64,000 nucleotides of DNA from an uncultured Gammaproteobacteria bacterium (GTDB lineage: Bacteria; Pseudomonadota; Gammaproteobacteria; Eutrophobiales; Eutrophobiaceae), in NCBI GenBank assembly GCA_951812995.1, contig CATOTD010000012.1, positions 1 to 64,000 of the forward strand. The letters run 5' to 3'. Below, piece by piece: positions 40,601-47,293 of the stretch. How positions within the stretch are numbered: position 1 is the stretch's first letter; each line of letters opens with the position of its first letter. The position numbers and the translations under genes are program-made. Below the pieces are notes generated by a model that ran no database searches, was not told where the DNA came from, and was given only the letters and a program-made list of their open reading frames with translations.

Positions 40601-42280
40601 CCCAACGGGGTTAAGTTGTTTTAATCCCCATTCTTTTATCTGCTCATCTATTTGAACTATTTCTTTGTTAAGTTGCTTAACTCTTAAGTCGCTCGATTCT
40701 GCCTCTTGATTCAACTCCCGTAAATTAGTTTGACTAACTAGGCCGGCTAACAACTCAACAGCAGCTTCAAGCTGTTTCATACCTTGCCTTTCATTTGCAA
40801 GCAGGCTTATTGTTAAACTTCTTAATTCTTCAGGTATTTGCTCTTGCAATACTGACAGTGCAGGTTCACCTTTAGAAGTAACTAAAACACTCCTGCCAGT
40901 GGCTAAATAATGACAAATAATATTAGCAATAGTATGAGTTTTTCCTGTTCCAGGTGGCCCTTGAACCACTACACCATCATTTTCTTCCAATCTATCTATT
41001 ATTTGAACCTGCGAATCGTTAAAAGCTTTTGGAAAAAACAGTTCAGTTTTTTGCTTTAGCTTTGATAATGCACTTGAAGAAGGTAAAAAATTATCTGATA
41101 AAAATCCAGCACCTGTTTTTAACGGTTTTTTATCAGATAATTCTGTGATAATCTTTTTTGCAGGGTTTGGGATCTGACTTTTTGCATTATTTGATTCTTC
41201 AAGTTTTTTCTTAAAGCGTTCTATATCTTGAATAAACCCGTTAACACTTCTTGGTCTTGCAAAAATAATCCAACTATCTGTTACTTCAAGAGAATCAGTT
41301 ATTTTATTTGGCTCACGATTTTCCTTATTTGGATTTACATCAGGCCAATATGTACCACTTTCACTCAAATGCGTTGAAGCCTGCCTTAGTAGCGGCTCAA
41401 AACTTTCATGTATATATGGAGAAAATTCAATATCTTCTGACATTTCTGAGAAATATTTTTTCCCAAAACGCAACAGTGCATCTACACCTGGGTTTTTAAG
41501 TGCAAAATAGGCATCAATAGCAATTGTTGGGTCAGTATTTCTTGGAAGAACTAATATTGATCCATCTTTTTTATCAACTTCAATTTCAATCGATTTTTCT
41601 ATCAAAGGATGATTAATTGTGTGCCCTTCACATACCCACCTACTAATTCCAATACCTAATATTAATTCAATCGGCTGCTCATAACCTTGAGCTTCAATAG
41701 TTTGTTGCAGACTAAATAAAGAGTCATATATTTTAATCGTTTCTCTACGCAATTTTTCTTCTTCTGACCAAGGTAGCCATTGTTCATTTAAGTAGAGATC
41801 AATATCTATTTTTACTTGAGTATTATTTTCTAATCGAAATATTACATCCTTTAGTTTGATTCCTGTTATTTGTTCTTTTAACGGATTAGTAACATCCCTT
41901 TCAGCTACAACACCTTCATCAATAAGTTTTTTAGCTTCTTGCTCTGGTAGTGTTTTGATTAATTTTTCTTTAACCTGAGGACTACTTTGCGGGTCATTAC
42001 TAATAGTAACCCATTCCTGTATTTGTTCTGGAATTAATGGTGGAGAAAATCTTTTTAATCGCTCAACTCTCAACCAGATAGAAACGCCATCATTATCAGT
42101 AATGTTATGCTGAATTCCAATTTTCCCTTTTAACTCATGTTCCCATATGTTCAGTTGTTTATATTCTTCTATTCTAAAAATAGGTTTTTGATTGAACCTT
42201 CCTACATGGCGCACATAATCAAGAAGCCCATCTAATCGGTTAATTGTTTCTGAACTCGTTTTTTCTGTACTTTTATTCAC
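37676..42280 (-). CDS. SF1 (Upf1-like) helicase fused to Vsr/MTES_1575-type nuclease
   Basis: 1534 aa, GTG start at 42280 with AGGA 8 nt upstream. An unassigned N-terminal region (about 1-420) precedes an SF1 ATPase core: Walker A GPPGTGKT at about 440, Walker B VIIDEASQSD at about 1125, GDDKQVSPTA, and C-terminal motifs ACGDAATFQGKERDI and NVALSRARDRMYLYRS. Between Walker A and B is a long helical insert of about 600 residues. The last about 110 residues form a PD-(D/E)XK nuclease of the Vsr/MTES_1575 type: GAFSIDLVV, AIELDGDKYHPPEKW, GWRFWRCW. Single-protein helicase-nuclease fusions of this kind occur among phage-defence genes. The A+T-rich composition and flanking IS copies indicate transfer. 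Probably controlled by the adjacent Xre protein. Defence role is inference. Confidence 0.8.
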   Translation of the reverse strand: MNKSTEKTSSETINRLDGLLDYVRHVGRFNQKPIFRIEEYKQLNIWEHELKGKIGIQHNITDNDGVSIWLRVERLKRFSPPLIPEQIQEWVTISNDPQSSPQVKEKLIKTLPEQEAKKLIDEGVVAERDVTNPLKEQITGIKLKDVIFRLENNTQVKIDIDLYLNEQWLPWSEEEKLRRETIKIYDSLFSLQQTIEAQGYEQPIELILGIGISRWVCEGHTINHPLIEKSIEIEVDKKDGSILVLPRNTDPTIAIDAYFALKNPGVDALLRFGKKYFSEMSEDIEFSPYIHESFEPLLRQASTHLSESGTYWPDVNPNKENREPNKITDSLEVTDSWIIFARPRSVNGFIQDIERFKKKLEESNNAKSQIPNPAKKIITELSDKKPLKTGAGFLSDNFLPSSSALSKLKQKTELFFPKAFNDSQVQIIDRLEENDGVVVQGPPGTGKTHTIANIICHYLATGRSVLVTSKGEPALSVLQEQIPEELRSLTISLLANERQGMKQLEAAVELLAGLVSQTNLRELNQEAESSDLRVKQLNKEIVQIDEQIKEWGLKQLNPVGKRKGTDITAMELAQLVINADGYNWLPDKLGSSEKYNPKFTNRDIAKIRAARRKVGKDIVYVGKSIPNIQDLPDSANIAAIHDDLSTSAKIAEDSKISHIPPLAVSVEKSVDRAKRLIKPLQKLSNLLEKFEDDRWLKQLFYSWLDDLPESGGNMSLLDELLISLSTLIDRRQQFVKTLVEIPDPYSCFDDIQATLKNLVNNKRAFSIFSFSNKDSKSIIEQARVEGELPKNTRVWKSVLDYVNYQDDMRKFIIQWNHAGQELELPKLEYHYGSSFKDVQSIQKLISDARSIADEWNFLNREITELFPHGINVPEIVRNKLEISKIIQAIELNTSRISLGAQRIKLQGLMEKLKQSDGDITDSIRKFLKNIIGNPEYSSDNIIQQWQGLVSELIRLNKLTSYFQDIENISGKVSESGAPIWGAKLKLEPLMQGEDSLTPVDWFEAWKWNRRKQYLNEIDGRDQLKKLSEKRSTLNNDLKRTFSNLVHLKTNIGLHKNMTERVQGALMRFVSSVAKIGKGTGKRAPRHRRDAYRAMQDCYGGVPCWIMPTWRVSESLPSDFGSFDLVIIDEASQSDITALPAILRAKKLLIVGDDKQVSPTAAFLAEEKILQLKHNFLREQPFAELLLPGISVYDLANAVFPGQRIMLTEHFRCVEPIIRFSMQFYNEPLIPLRIPKSSEKLTPPLIDVYVKGGSRDERSKINEVEAEAIIAEIKILVSDPKYKKRSIGVLSLIGAQQAKYIQDQLLIELGEDIFQEYRIACGDAATFQGKERDIMFLSMVAGSNQGAVMNKRDAEQRMNVALSRARDRMYLYRSIQESDLSNESDLRLKILRHFSSPMPQYEHINNPIALCDSEFERDVYKRLVEKGYNIMPQVKVGAFSIDLVVEGDNDRRLAIELDGDKYHPPEKWMEDWKRQRTMERIGWRFWRCWGSSYIIDPEGCIDDLIDVLNSMRIFPCESRSSANIYTEQRVYEKKD

Positions 42281-42320
42281 ATTTTATTCCTGTGATCTTC
42301 TTTTCATTAAAAATATAAAA

Positions 42321-42344
42321 TATCCGTATACAATATACTGGATA
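42321..42344. promoter_or_regulatory. Dyad upstream of the helicase gene
   Basis: TATCCGTATA-CAA-TATACTGGATA: a near-perfect inverted repeat with one bulged base, centred about 52 bp before the GTG start of the helicase gene. It differs in sequence from the CTACG operators before xre. It may be an operator or overlap the promoter. Confidence 0.35.
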
Positions 42345-42412
42345 CTGGAAAAAAATAAGAATTTTTGTTTGATAGACTTTTTACAACATTTCTATTTTTT
42401 TCTTAGAGACTA

Positions 42413-42718
42413 TTATAACTTTTTTAATAAATTAACCTGTTGTTTTCTATTCAACATCGAATAATTTATTAACAATTCAGCCAATTCGTCGGTTTCTGCA
42501 TAAAAATATGCCGTAGGTACATTTAAAGCTTTCGCTAAATCTCTAAGTCGTTCATATTTGGGAATATGTATACCTTTTTCATATTGATTCATTTTTGCAC
42601 TGGCATTATCTTCATCAATGCCAGCCAAAACACCTAACTGATGTTGAGTAAGCTCAGCTCTTAACCTTGCTTCTTTCAAACGTTTACTAAATGGCACTGT
42701 AGATTTCTTTTTAGTCAC
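42413..42718 (-). CDS. Xre-family HTH regulator
   Basis: 101 aa, GTG start at 42718. Helix-turn-helix in residues about 10-65: RLKEARLRAELTQHQLGVLAGIDEDNASAKMNQYEKG, then LRDLAKALNVPTAYFYAETDELAELL. It lies 132 bp upstream of the helicase-nuclease on the same strand and faces a RadC-like gene. Two copies of CTACG-N5-CGTAG sit immediately upstream, so autoregulation is likely. Solitary Xre genes commonly silence defence or mobile genes. Confidence 0.88.
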   Translation of the reverse strand: MTKKKSTVPFSKRLKEARLRAELTQHQLGVLAGIDEDNASAKMNQYEKGIHIPKYERLRDLAKALNVPTAYFYAETDELAELLINYSMLNRKQQVNLLKKL

Positions 42719-42740
42719 AAATGAGCCTCATATCCTGAAG

Positions 42741-42791
42741 CTACGATTTTCGTAGTATTTGCCTTGATTTTGTACTACGTTTTGCGTAGTA
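42741..42791. promoter_or_regulatory. Paired inverted-repeat operators of the Xre gene
   Basis: Site 1, 42741-42755: CTACG-ATTTT-CGTAG. Site 2, 42773-42791: TACTACG-TTTTG-CGTAGTA, a perfect 7-bp arm dyad. Same core and same 5-nt spacer, centres 34 bp apart, in the divergent gap between xre and the RadC-like gene. A TTGACT (42792-42797) abuts site 2, but no good -10 follows. Binding by the Xre protein is inferred. Confidence 0.65.
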
Positions 42792-42831
42792 TTGACTTAT
42801 GGAATCTAATTACTCAAGCTAAATAGTCGCA

Positions 42832-43204
42832 ATGAGCGAAAGAAATCATAAGCCTGAACAAATCCCAGCTTCCCCGAAAAGCAAAAAAACAGCCTCAATT
42901 CGCCTAAAGCGCAGTTCAGGTGATTTTTTATTGACAGCACAAGTCGATGAGCAGTTGATTATTGATGCAGCTAAATTAGCTATCGGCCGCCAGTTTAAGC
43001 GTCAATCTTTTATCTTGGACGATATTGATAAGGTGAAGGATTTTCTGGTGTTGAATATGGCGCTATTTGAGCGGGAGGTGTTTGCCTGCTTGTTTCTGGA
43101 TAGTCGTCATCGTCTGATCTGTTTTGAGCCTGTTTTTTACGGCACTGTTAACCATGCGCAAACGGATGCCCGTGAGATTATTAAGCAGGCTCTGGCTTGT
43201 AATG
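42832..43204 (+). pseudogene. RadC/JAB-domain protein, truncated by IS
   Basis: N-terminal 124 residues of a RadC-type protein: [62 protein letters not shown]. The gene is cut by the left end of IS256 copy D2 right before the expected metal-binding HNHPSG motif, so the JAMM site is missing. The frame runs 26 bp into the IS. No downstream half is found beyond the IS; a different gene (kdgK) is there. RadC genes are frequent on integrated islands. Confidence 0.82.
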
Positions 43205-44577
43205 GAGTTATAACCAAATCTGGTGTCTGAAGAGGTTGAAGTATGGGGCGTGCCTTGCTGAAATCGTTTTTGTCTGGAAATCGAAAGTAGCAAGAGGAGC
43301 CCGCCACACATGGCAAAAGATACTGTGATTGATCCGGGTAGACCGGAGGGAATTGATCCACTGACAGAACTACTCGGATCGGGTGCGAAGCAGTTAATCG
43401 CCGAAGCGGTCCAGGCAGAGCCGGATGAGTTGATGACAAAGTTTGATGGTCACAAAACGGCTGACGGACGACAGCGCGTTGTCCGCAGTGGCCATCATCG
43501 CGAACGAGAGGTGATTACAGGGGTTGGCAAGGTCAGCGTCGAGGTGGCGAAGATCCGTAGCCGTGAAGGTACGCCGGAATGTTTTCAATCTCTGGTTGTA
43601 CCGCCCTGCATCCGGCGAACGGCGACGCTGGACGCGGCGAACCCCTGGCTTTATTTGAAGGGTGTTTCGAGTGGCCGGATGCAGAGCGCACCGGAAGCTA
43701 TTGCCGGCCCCGAGGCTAAAGGGCTGCCGGCCAGTGTCGCGGGGCGTTTGAAGCGGCAATGGGAAGCTGAATACAAGCAATGGTGTACTCGAGCGGTGTC
43801 TGATGAACGGGTCCATATCCGGGCTGATGGCATTTACAGTGGTCTCAGAGGCGACGATGGCCGATTGTGCTGCCTGGTTATCATCGGCGTGAACAGCCGG
43901 GGTCACAAGCACTTCCTGGCAATCGAAGATGGTGTCAGGCAGTCAAAACAGAGCTGGCGCGAGGTGTTGCTGTCTCTGAAACAACGGGGTCTGGACCAAC
44001 CCCCGAAGTTGGCAATTGGAGACGGCGCCCCGGGCTTCCGGGCCGCAGTGGAGGAAGTGTATCCGGAGACGGGCGTTCAATGTTGCTGGATGCACAAGAC
44101 CGGCAATGTGCTGAACTATCTGCCGAAGTCTGTTCAGGAGAAAGCAAAGCAGGGTCTGGATGGCAGAGGGCCGCGTTGACGCAGAGCAGGTGTTCGATGA
44201 CTTTGAGGAACGTTTCGGCGCAAAGTGTCCCAAGGCAGTGGCATGCTTATCGAAAGACCGTGATGCGTTGCTGGCATTTTATGACTTTCCAGCAGAGCAC
44301 TGGAGCCACATCAGGACAACGAATGTCACCCCGTCGAGCTTTGCGACAATCCGGCATAGAACACGCCAGGCCAAAGGTTGTGTCACACGAATAACGATGC
44401 TGACGATGATCTGCAAGATGGGATTATGCGCAGAAGATTCCTGGCGCAAATTGAGAGGCTTCAGACACCTGGCGAAGGTGATTGAAGGCGTGAAGCTTAA
44501 AGATGGAATCGAGGTGAACGAGGACGACAAGGCAGCAGCATGATCAACTTGTCAGACACTACTTTTAACAATAGCTC
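43205..44577 (+). mobile_element. IS256-family element, type 2, copy D2
   Basis: 1373 bp, ends GAGTTATAACC and ACAATAGCTC. The left flank is a RadC-like 5' half and the right flank a kdgK 3' end, with no true target duplication (CTTGTAATG versus CTTGTGCTG is only a partial match). This is best explained by deletion between two copies or an adjacent deletion event. Confidence 0.87.
43310..44543 (+). pseudogene. IS256-family type 2 transposase, 10-bp deletion
   Basis: The first 285 or so codons are open and keep VHIRADGIYSG and LAIGDGAPGF, both with DDE Asp residues. At about 44158 ten bases present in copy D1 (CATGATATCT) are absent, shifting the frame; the remainder is open from 44160 and keeps the FPAEHWSHIRTTN region. 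Copy D3 has the same deletion, so the defect predates the duplication of these two copies. Confidence 0.88.
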
Positions 44578-44794
44578 TTGTGCTGTCTATGCGCAGGCTA
44601 ATATTGTTTATATAGCCGACAATCATGTTGAGCATGTGGTTGATATCTGTGCTGCTGGCGATTCATTTGCTGCCGCTTATCTGTGCAGTCGATTTTCGGG
44701 AGGTAGCTACACGCAAGCGGCCAAAGCTGGACACGATCTAGCCGCAATCGTGATCCAATACCCAGGTGCCATTGTACCTATGAATGCGCTATAA
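44578..44794 (+). pseudogene. kdgK: 2-keto-3-deoxygluconate kinase, C-terminal remnant
   Basis: The last about 71 residues of a PfkB-family sugar kinase: VVDICAAGDSFAAAYLCSRF has the anion hole and catalytic Asp (GAGD-type, here AAGDSF), followed by AAKAGHDLAAIVIQYPGAIVP, as at the KdgK end. The rest of the gene is missing; IS256 copy D2 abuts it. The position before zwf-pgl-edd fits an Entner-Doudoroff cluster. Not functional. Confidence 0.85.
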
Positions 44795-45129
44795 AATACC
44801 CCGCCGGTTGCGCTAACCGCTAAGAAAAGCGACCTGATCCAAGCCTGATTTTATACAATATGCTTTGTTACATACATTAAAGCCAATGCAACAATCTCTT
44901 GCCTGCCGTCTAAAAATCCTGAAAAACAAAATGCTGATCTGTCACCAAACGATTGTATTCACCAGTATTTCCTAATTGATGTATTGGAGTAGAACTGCTT
45001 TTTATGGTTGTTAATGTATATGTGCTAATATGACACACTATAGATACAAATATAAGCATAGCTTTTACCGTACCACTTACTTGAATTCCTACTCAAGATA
45101 ACGCTACTACTATAGGCGACTCTACATTT
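44795..45129. other. Gap before zwf; probable promoter region
   Basis: 335 bp, no gene recognised. A+T-rich towards zwf. TTGAAT near 45080 with TACTAC/CTATAG 18-20 bp on is a weak candidate promoter. No terminator with a T run is seen after the kdgK remnant. Confidence 0.35.
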
Positions 45130-46563
45130 ATGCGGGCTGATTTTCTTATTATTGGTGGACATGGCGACTTGGCCTTACGCAAGTTGTATCCGGCACTTTA
45201 TTATCTGCAAAAATTCAATCATCTAACAGATGATTTGCGTATCATAGTCGTTGCCCGGCAAGCACTTTCAAAGCAGGCTTTGATTGACAAAATACGTCTT
45301 CGCATCGATGCCAGCGAGCAGGGTCTTGATGCGGCGGAGTGGGAAAAATTTGTTGCGCGATTATGCTACCACGTTGGGGATGCTACCGATCCTGTCTTTT
45401 TATCGGCCTTGCGCGATAAAAGTTTTAATGACAGTGCGCGTGAACTCGTCATCTATTTGGCGATACCACCGGATATTATTTTTTCTATTTGTAAGGCCTT
45501 ACAACAAGCCGACATCATGCGTCCTAATATACGGTTGGTAATAGAAAAACCGCTTGGAAACAATTTGGAATCGTTTAACAGCATTAATCAGGTGCTGTTG
45601 TCTATTTGCACGCCGCAACAGATTTACAGGATAGACCATTACCTTGGTAAAGAAGCGGCACAAAACCTTTTAGCGCTACGCTTTGCCAACACTTTTCTTG
45701 AGCCATTGTGGAACGCCCATCATATCGATCATGTACAGATCAACGTGCTGGAGACAGTCGGTATTGAAGGACGCTGGCAGTTTTATGAACAGACCGGGGC
45801 TTTGCGTGATATGGTGCAGAGTCATTTGTTACAGTTACTCTGCCTCGTCGCTATGGAACCGCCGGCCAAAATGTTTGGCGAGTCGGTGTATAACGCTAAA
45901 CTCAAGGTGTTAATGAGCCTGCGTAAAATTGATGAACATAACCTGCGCCAATGTGTGGTTCGAGGTCAATATACAAGGGGTACTGTGGATGGGCAGGCCG
46001 TGCCCGGCTACCTTGAGGAGAGTGATGCCGACCAACATTCTACAACTGAGACCTTTATTGCGATAAAGGCATCGTTGGATAATTGGCGTTGGGGCGGCGT
46101 ACCTTTTTATTTGCGCACCGGAAAACGTATGCAGAAACGTTATACTGAAATCGTAGTACAGTTTCAGAATGTGCCGCACAAGGTCTTTGCCGAGGATCAA
46201 GCAAACCGTCTAGTCATCCGTTTACAACCCGATGAGAGCATCCGTTTATACCTGATGAATAAAGTCCCGGGCATAGACACGACAACCCGTCTGCATCCGA
46301 CTGCTTTGAACCTGTCCTTGAGTGAGGCTTTCCCGGGGCTACATATACCCGATGCCTATGAGCGTTTGTTACAGGATGCCCTACGCGCTAACAATACGCT
46401 ATTTACACATTCAGAAGAGCTTGAGCTAAGCTGGAAATGGGTGGATGACATCATTGCTACTTGGCAAAGTCTTGATTACAAGCCTATCCCTTATGCCGCA
46501 GGTGGCGACGGTCCGGCCGCTGGCATTGCATTGATTACCGATGATAATCGAGTCTGGTATTAG
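45130..46563 (+). CDS. zwf: Glucose-6-phosphate 1-dehydrogenase
   Basis: 477 aa. Known reaction: oxidation of glucose-6-phosphate to 6-phosphogluconolactone, making NADPH. Nucleotide-binding GGHGDLALRKLYPALY (the usual GxxGDL, here with His), active-site RIDHYLGKEAAQNLLALRFAN, and GVPFYLRTGKRM. Start ATG at 45130 lacks a clear SD. First of three overlapping or tightly spaced Entner-Doudoroff genes. The stop lies inside an 11-bp tandem repeat. Confidence 0.96.
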   Translation: MRADFLIIGGHGDLALRKLYPALYYLQKFNHLTDDLRIIVVARQALSKQALIDKIRLRIDASEQGLDAAEWEKFVARLCYHVGDATDPVFLSALRDKSFNDSARELVIYLAIPPDIIFSICKALQQADIMRPNIRLVIEKPLGNNLESFNSINQVLLSICTPQQIYRIDHYLGKEAAQNLLALRFANTFLEPLWNAHHIDHVQINVLETVGIEGRWQFYEQTGALRDMVQSHLLQLLCLVAMEPPAKMFGESVYNAKLKVLMSLRKIDEHNLRQCVVRGQYTRGTVDGQAVPGYLEESDADQHSTTETFIAIKASLDNWRWGGVPFYLRTGKRMQKRYTEIVVQFQNVPHKVFAEDQANRLVIRLQPDESIRLYLMNKVPGIDTTTRLHPTALNLSLSEAFPGLHIPDAYERLLQDALRANNTLFTHSEELELSWKWVDDIIATWQSLDYKPIPYAAGGDGPAAGIALITDDNRVWY

Positions 46564-46586
46564 CCTGGTATTAGCCTGGTATTAGA
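46554..46586 (+). repeat. 11-bp tandem triplication at the zwf/pgl junction
   Basis: CTGGTATTAGC three times (46554, 46565, 46576; the last base of the third unit is A of the pgl ATG). The first unit contains the last zwf codons and the TAG stop. The unit repeats contribute no Shine-Dalgarno. Length 11 is not a multiple of 3, so repeat number changes the frame relation between the genes. Confidence 0.95.
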
Positions 46587-47293
46587 TGGCCGCCAATTTA
46601 CATACCTACCAGGGCAATCAGCAATTGGCCCGAGCATTGAGTCGTAAAATCGCTGCCTGTATACAAGTCGCGATCAGCGAACGCAACAAGGCTAATATCG
46701 CTGTCTCGGGTGGCCGTTCACCGGTGCTAATGTTTCAAATGTTGTGCCAGGAAAATATCGCTTGGAATAAAGTCAATCTGACCTTGGTCGATGAGCGTTG
46801 GGTTGATGCCGCACACCCGAGTGCCAATGCCGGGCTGGTTAAAGCGCACTTACTACAGGATAAGGCGGCGACCGCAAACTGGTATAGCCTGAAAACAGAA
46901 CATGCGCGACCACAGGATGCAGTACCCGAGCTTGAGCAGAAACTGAGATACTTATTGCCGTTTGATGTGATTGTTTTAGGTATGGGTGAGGATGGGCATA
47001 CGGCATCTTTCTTTCCAGATGCCGCTATGCTGTCTGCTGCCTTATATCCGCAAGAAAATCAGCTATGCGCCGCGATTGAATCAAATACGGCTGGATATCC
47101 GCGGATGACCATGACCTTGCCAACCATTATGACCGCGCGGCAAATTTTTGTGCAACTGGTGGGTATAAAAAAACAGGCGATCTTAAAACGTGCTATGGTC
47201 AATGGCGAGATTAATGAATTACCCATCAGATCAGTATTACAGCAGGATGTGGTCCCGGTTGATATTTATTATGGAACAGGCGACGAGTTATGA
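46586..47293 (+). CDS. pgl: 6-phosphogluconolactonase
   Basis: 235 aa. Hydrolyses 6-phosphogluconolactone. Marks of the Pgl/NagB fold: NIAVSGGRSPVLMFQML, LTLVDERWVDAAHPSANAGLV, and VIVLGMGEDGHTASFFPDA with the catalytic His. Follows zwf after a short repeat and overlaps edd by 4 bp (ATGA), so it is coupled to edd. Confidence 0.95.
   Translation: MAANLHTYQGNQQLARALSRKIAACIQVAISERNKANIAVSGGRSPVLMFQMLCQENIAWNKVNLTLVDERWVDAAHPSANAGLVKAHLLQDKAATANWYSLKTEHARPQDAVPELEQKLRYLLPFDVIVLGMGEDGHTASFFPDAAMLSAALYPQENQLCAAIESNTAGYPRMTMTLPTIMTARQIFVQLVGIKKQAILKRAMVNGEINELPIRSVLQQDVVPVDIYYGTGDEL

Noticed and set aside
43196..43204. Target duplication for IS256 copy D2 (CTTGTAATG versus CTTGTGCTG)
   Set aside because: Only six of nine bases agree, and the flanks belong to unrelated genes.
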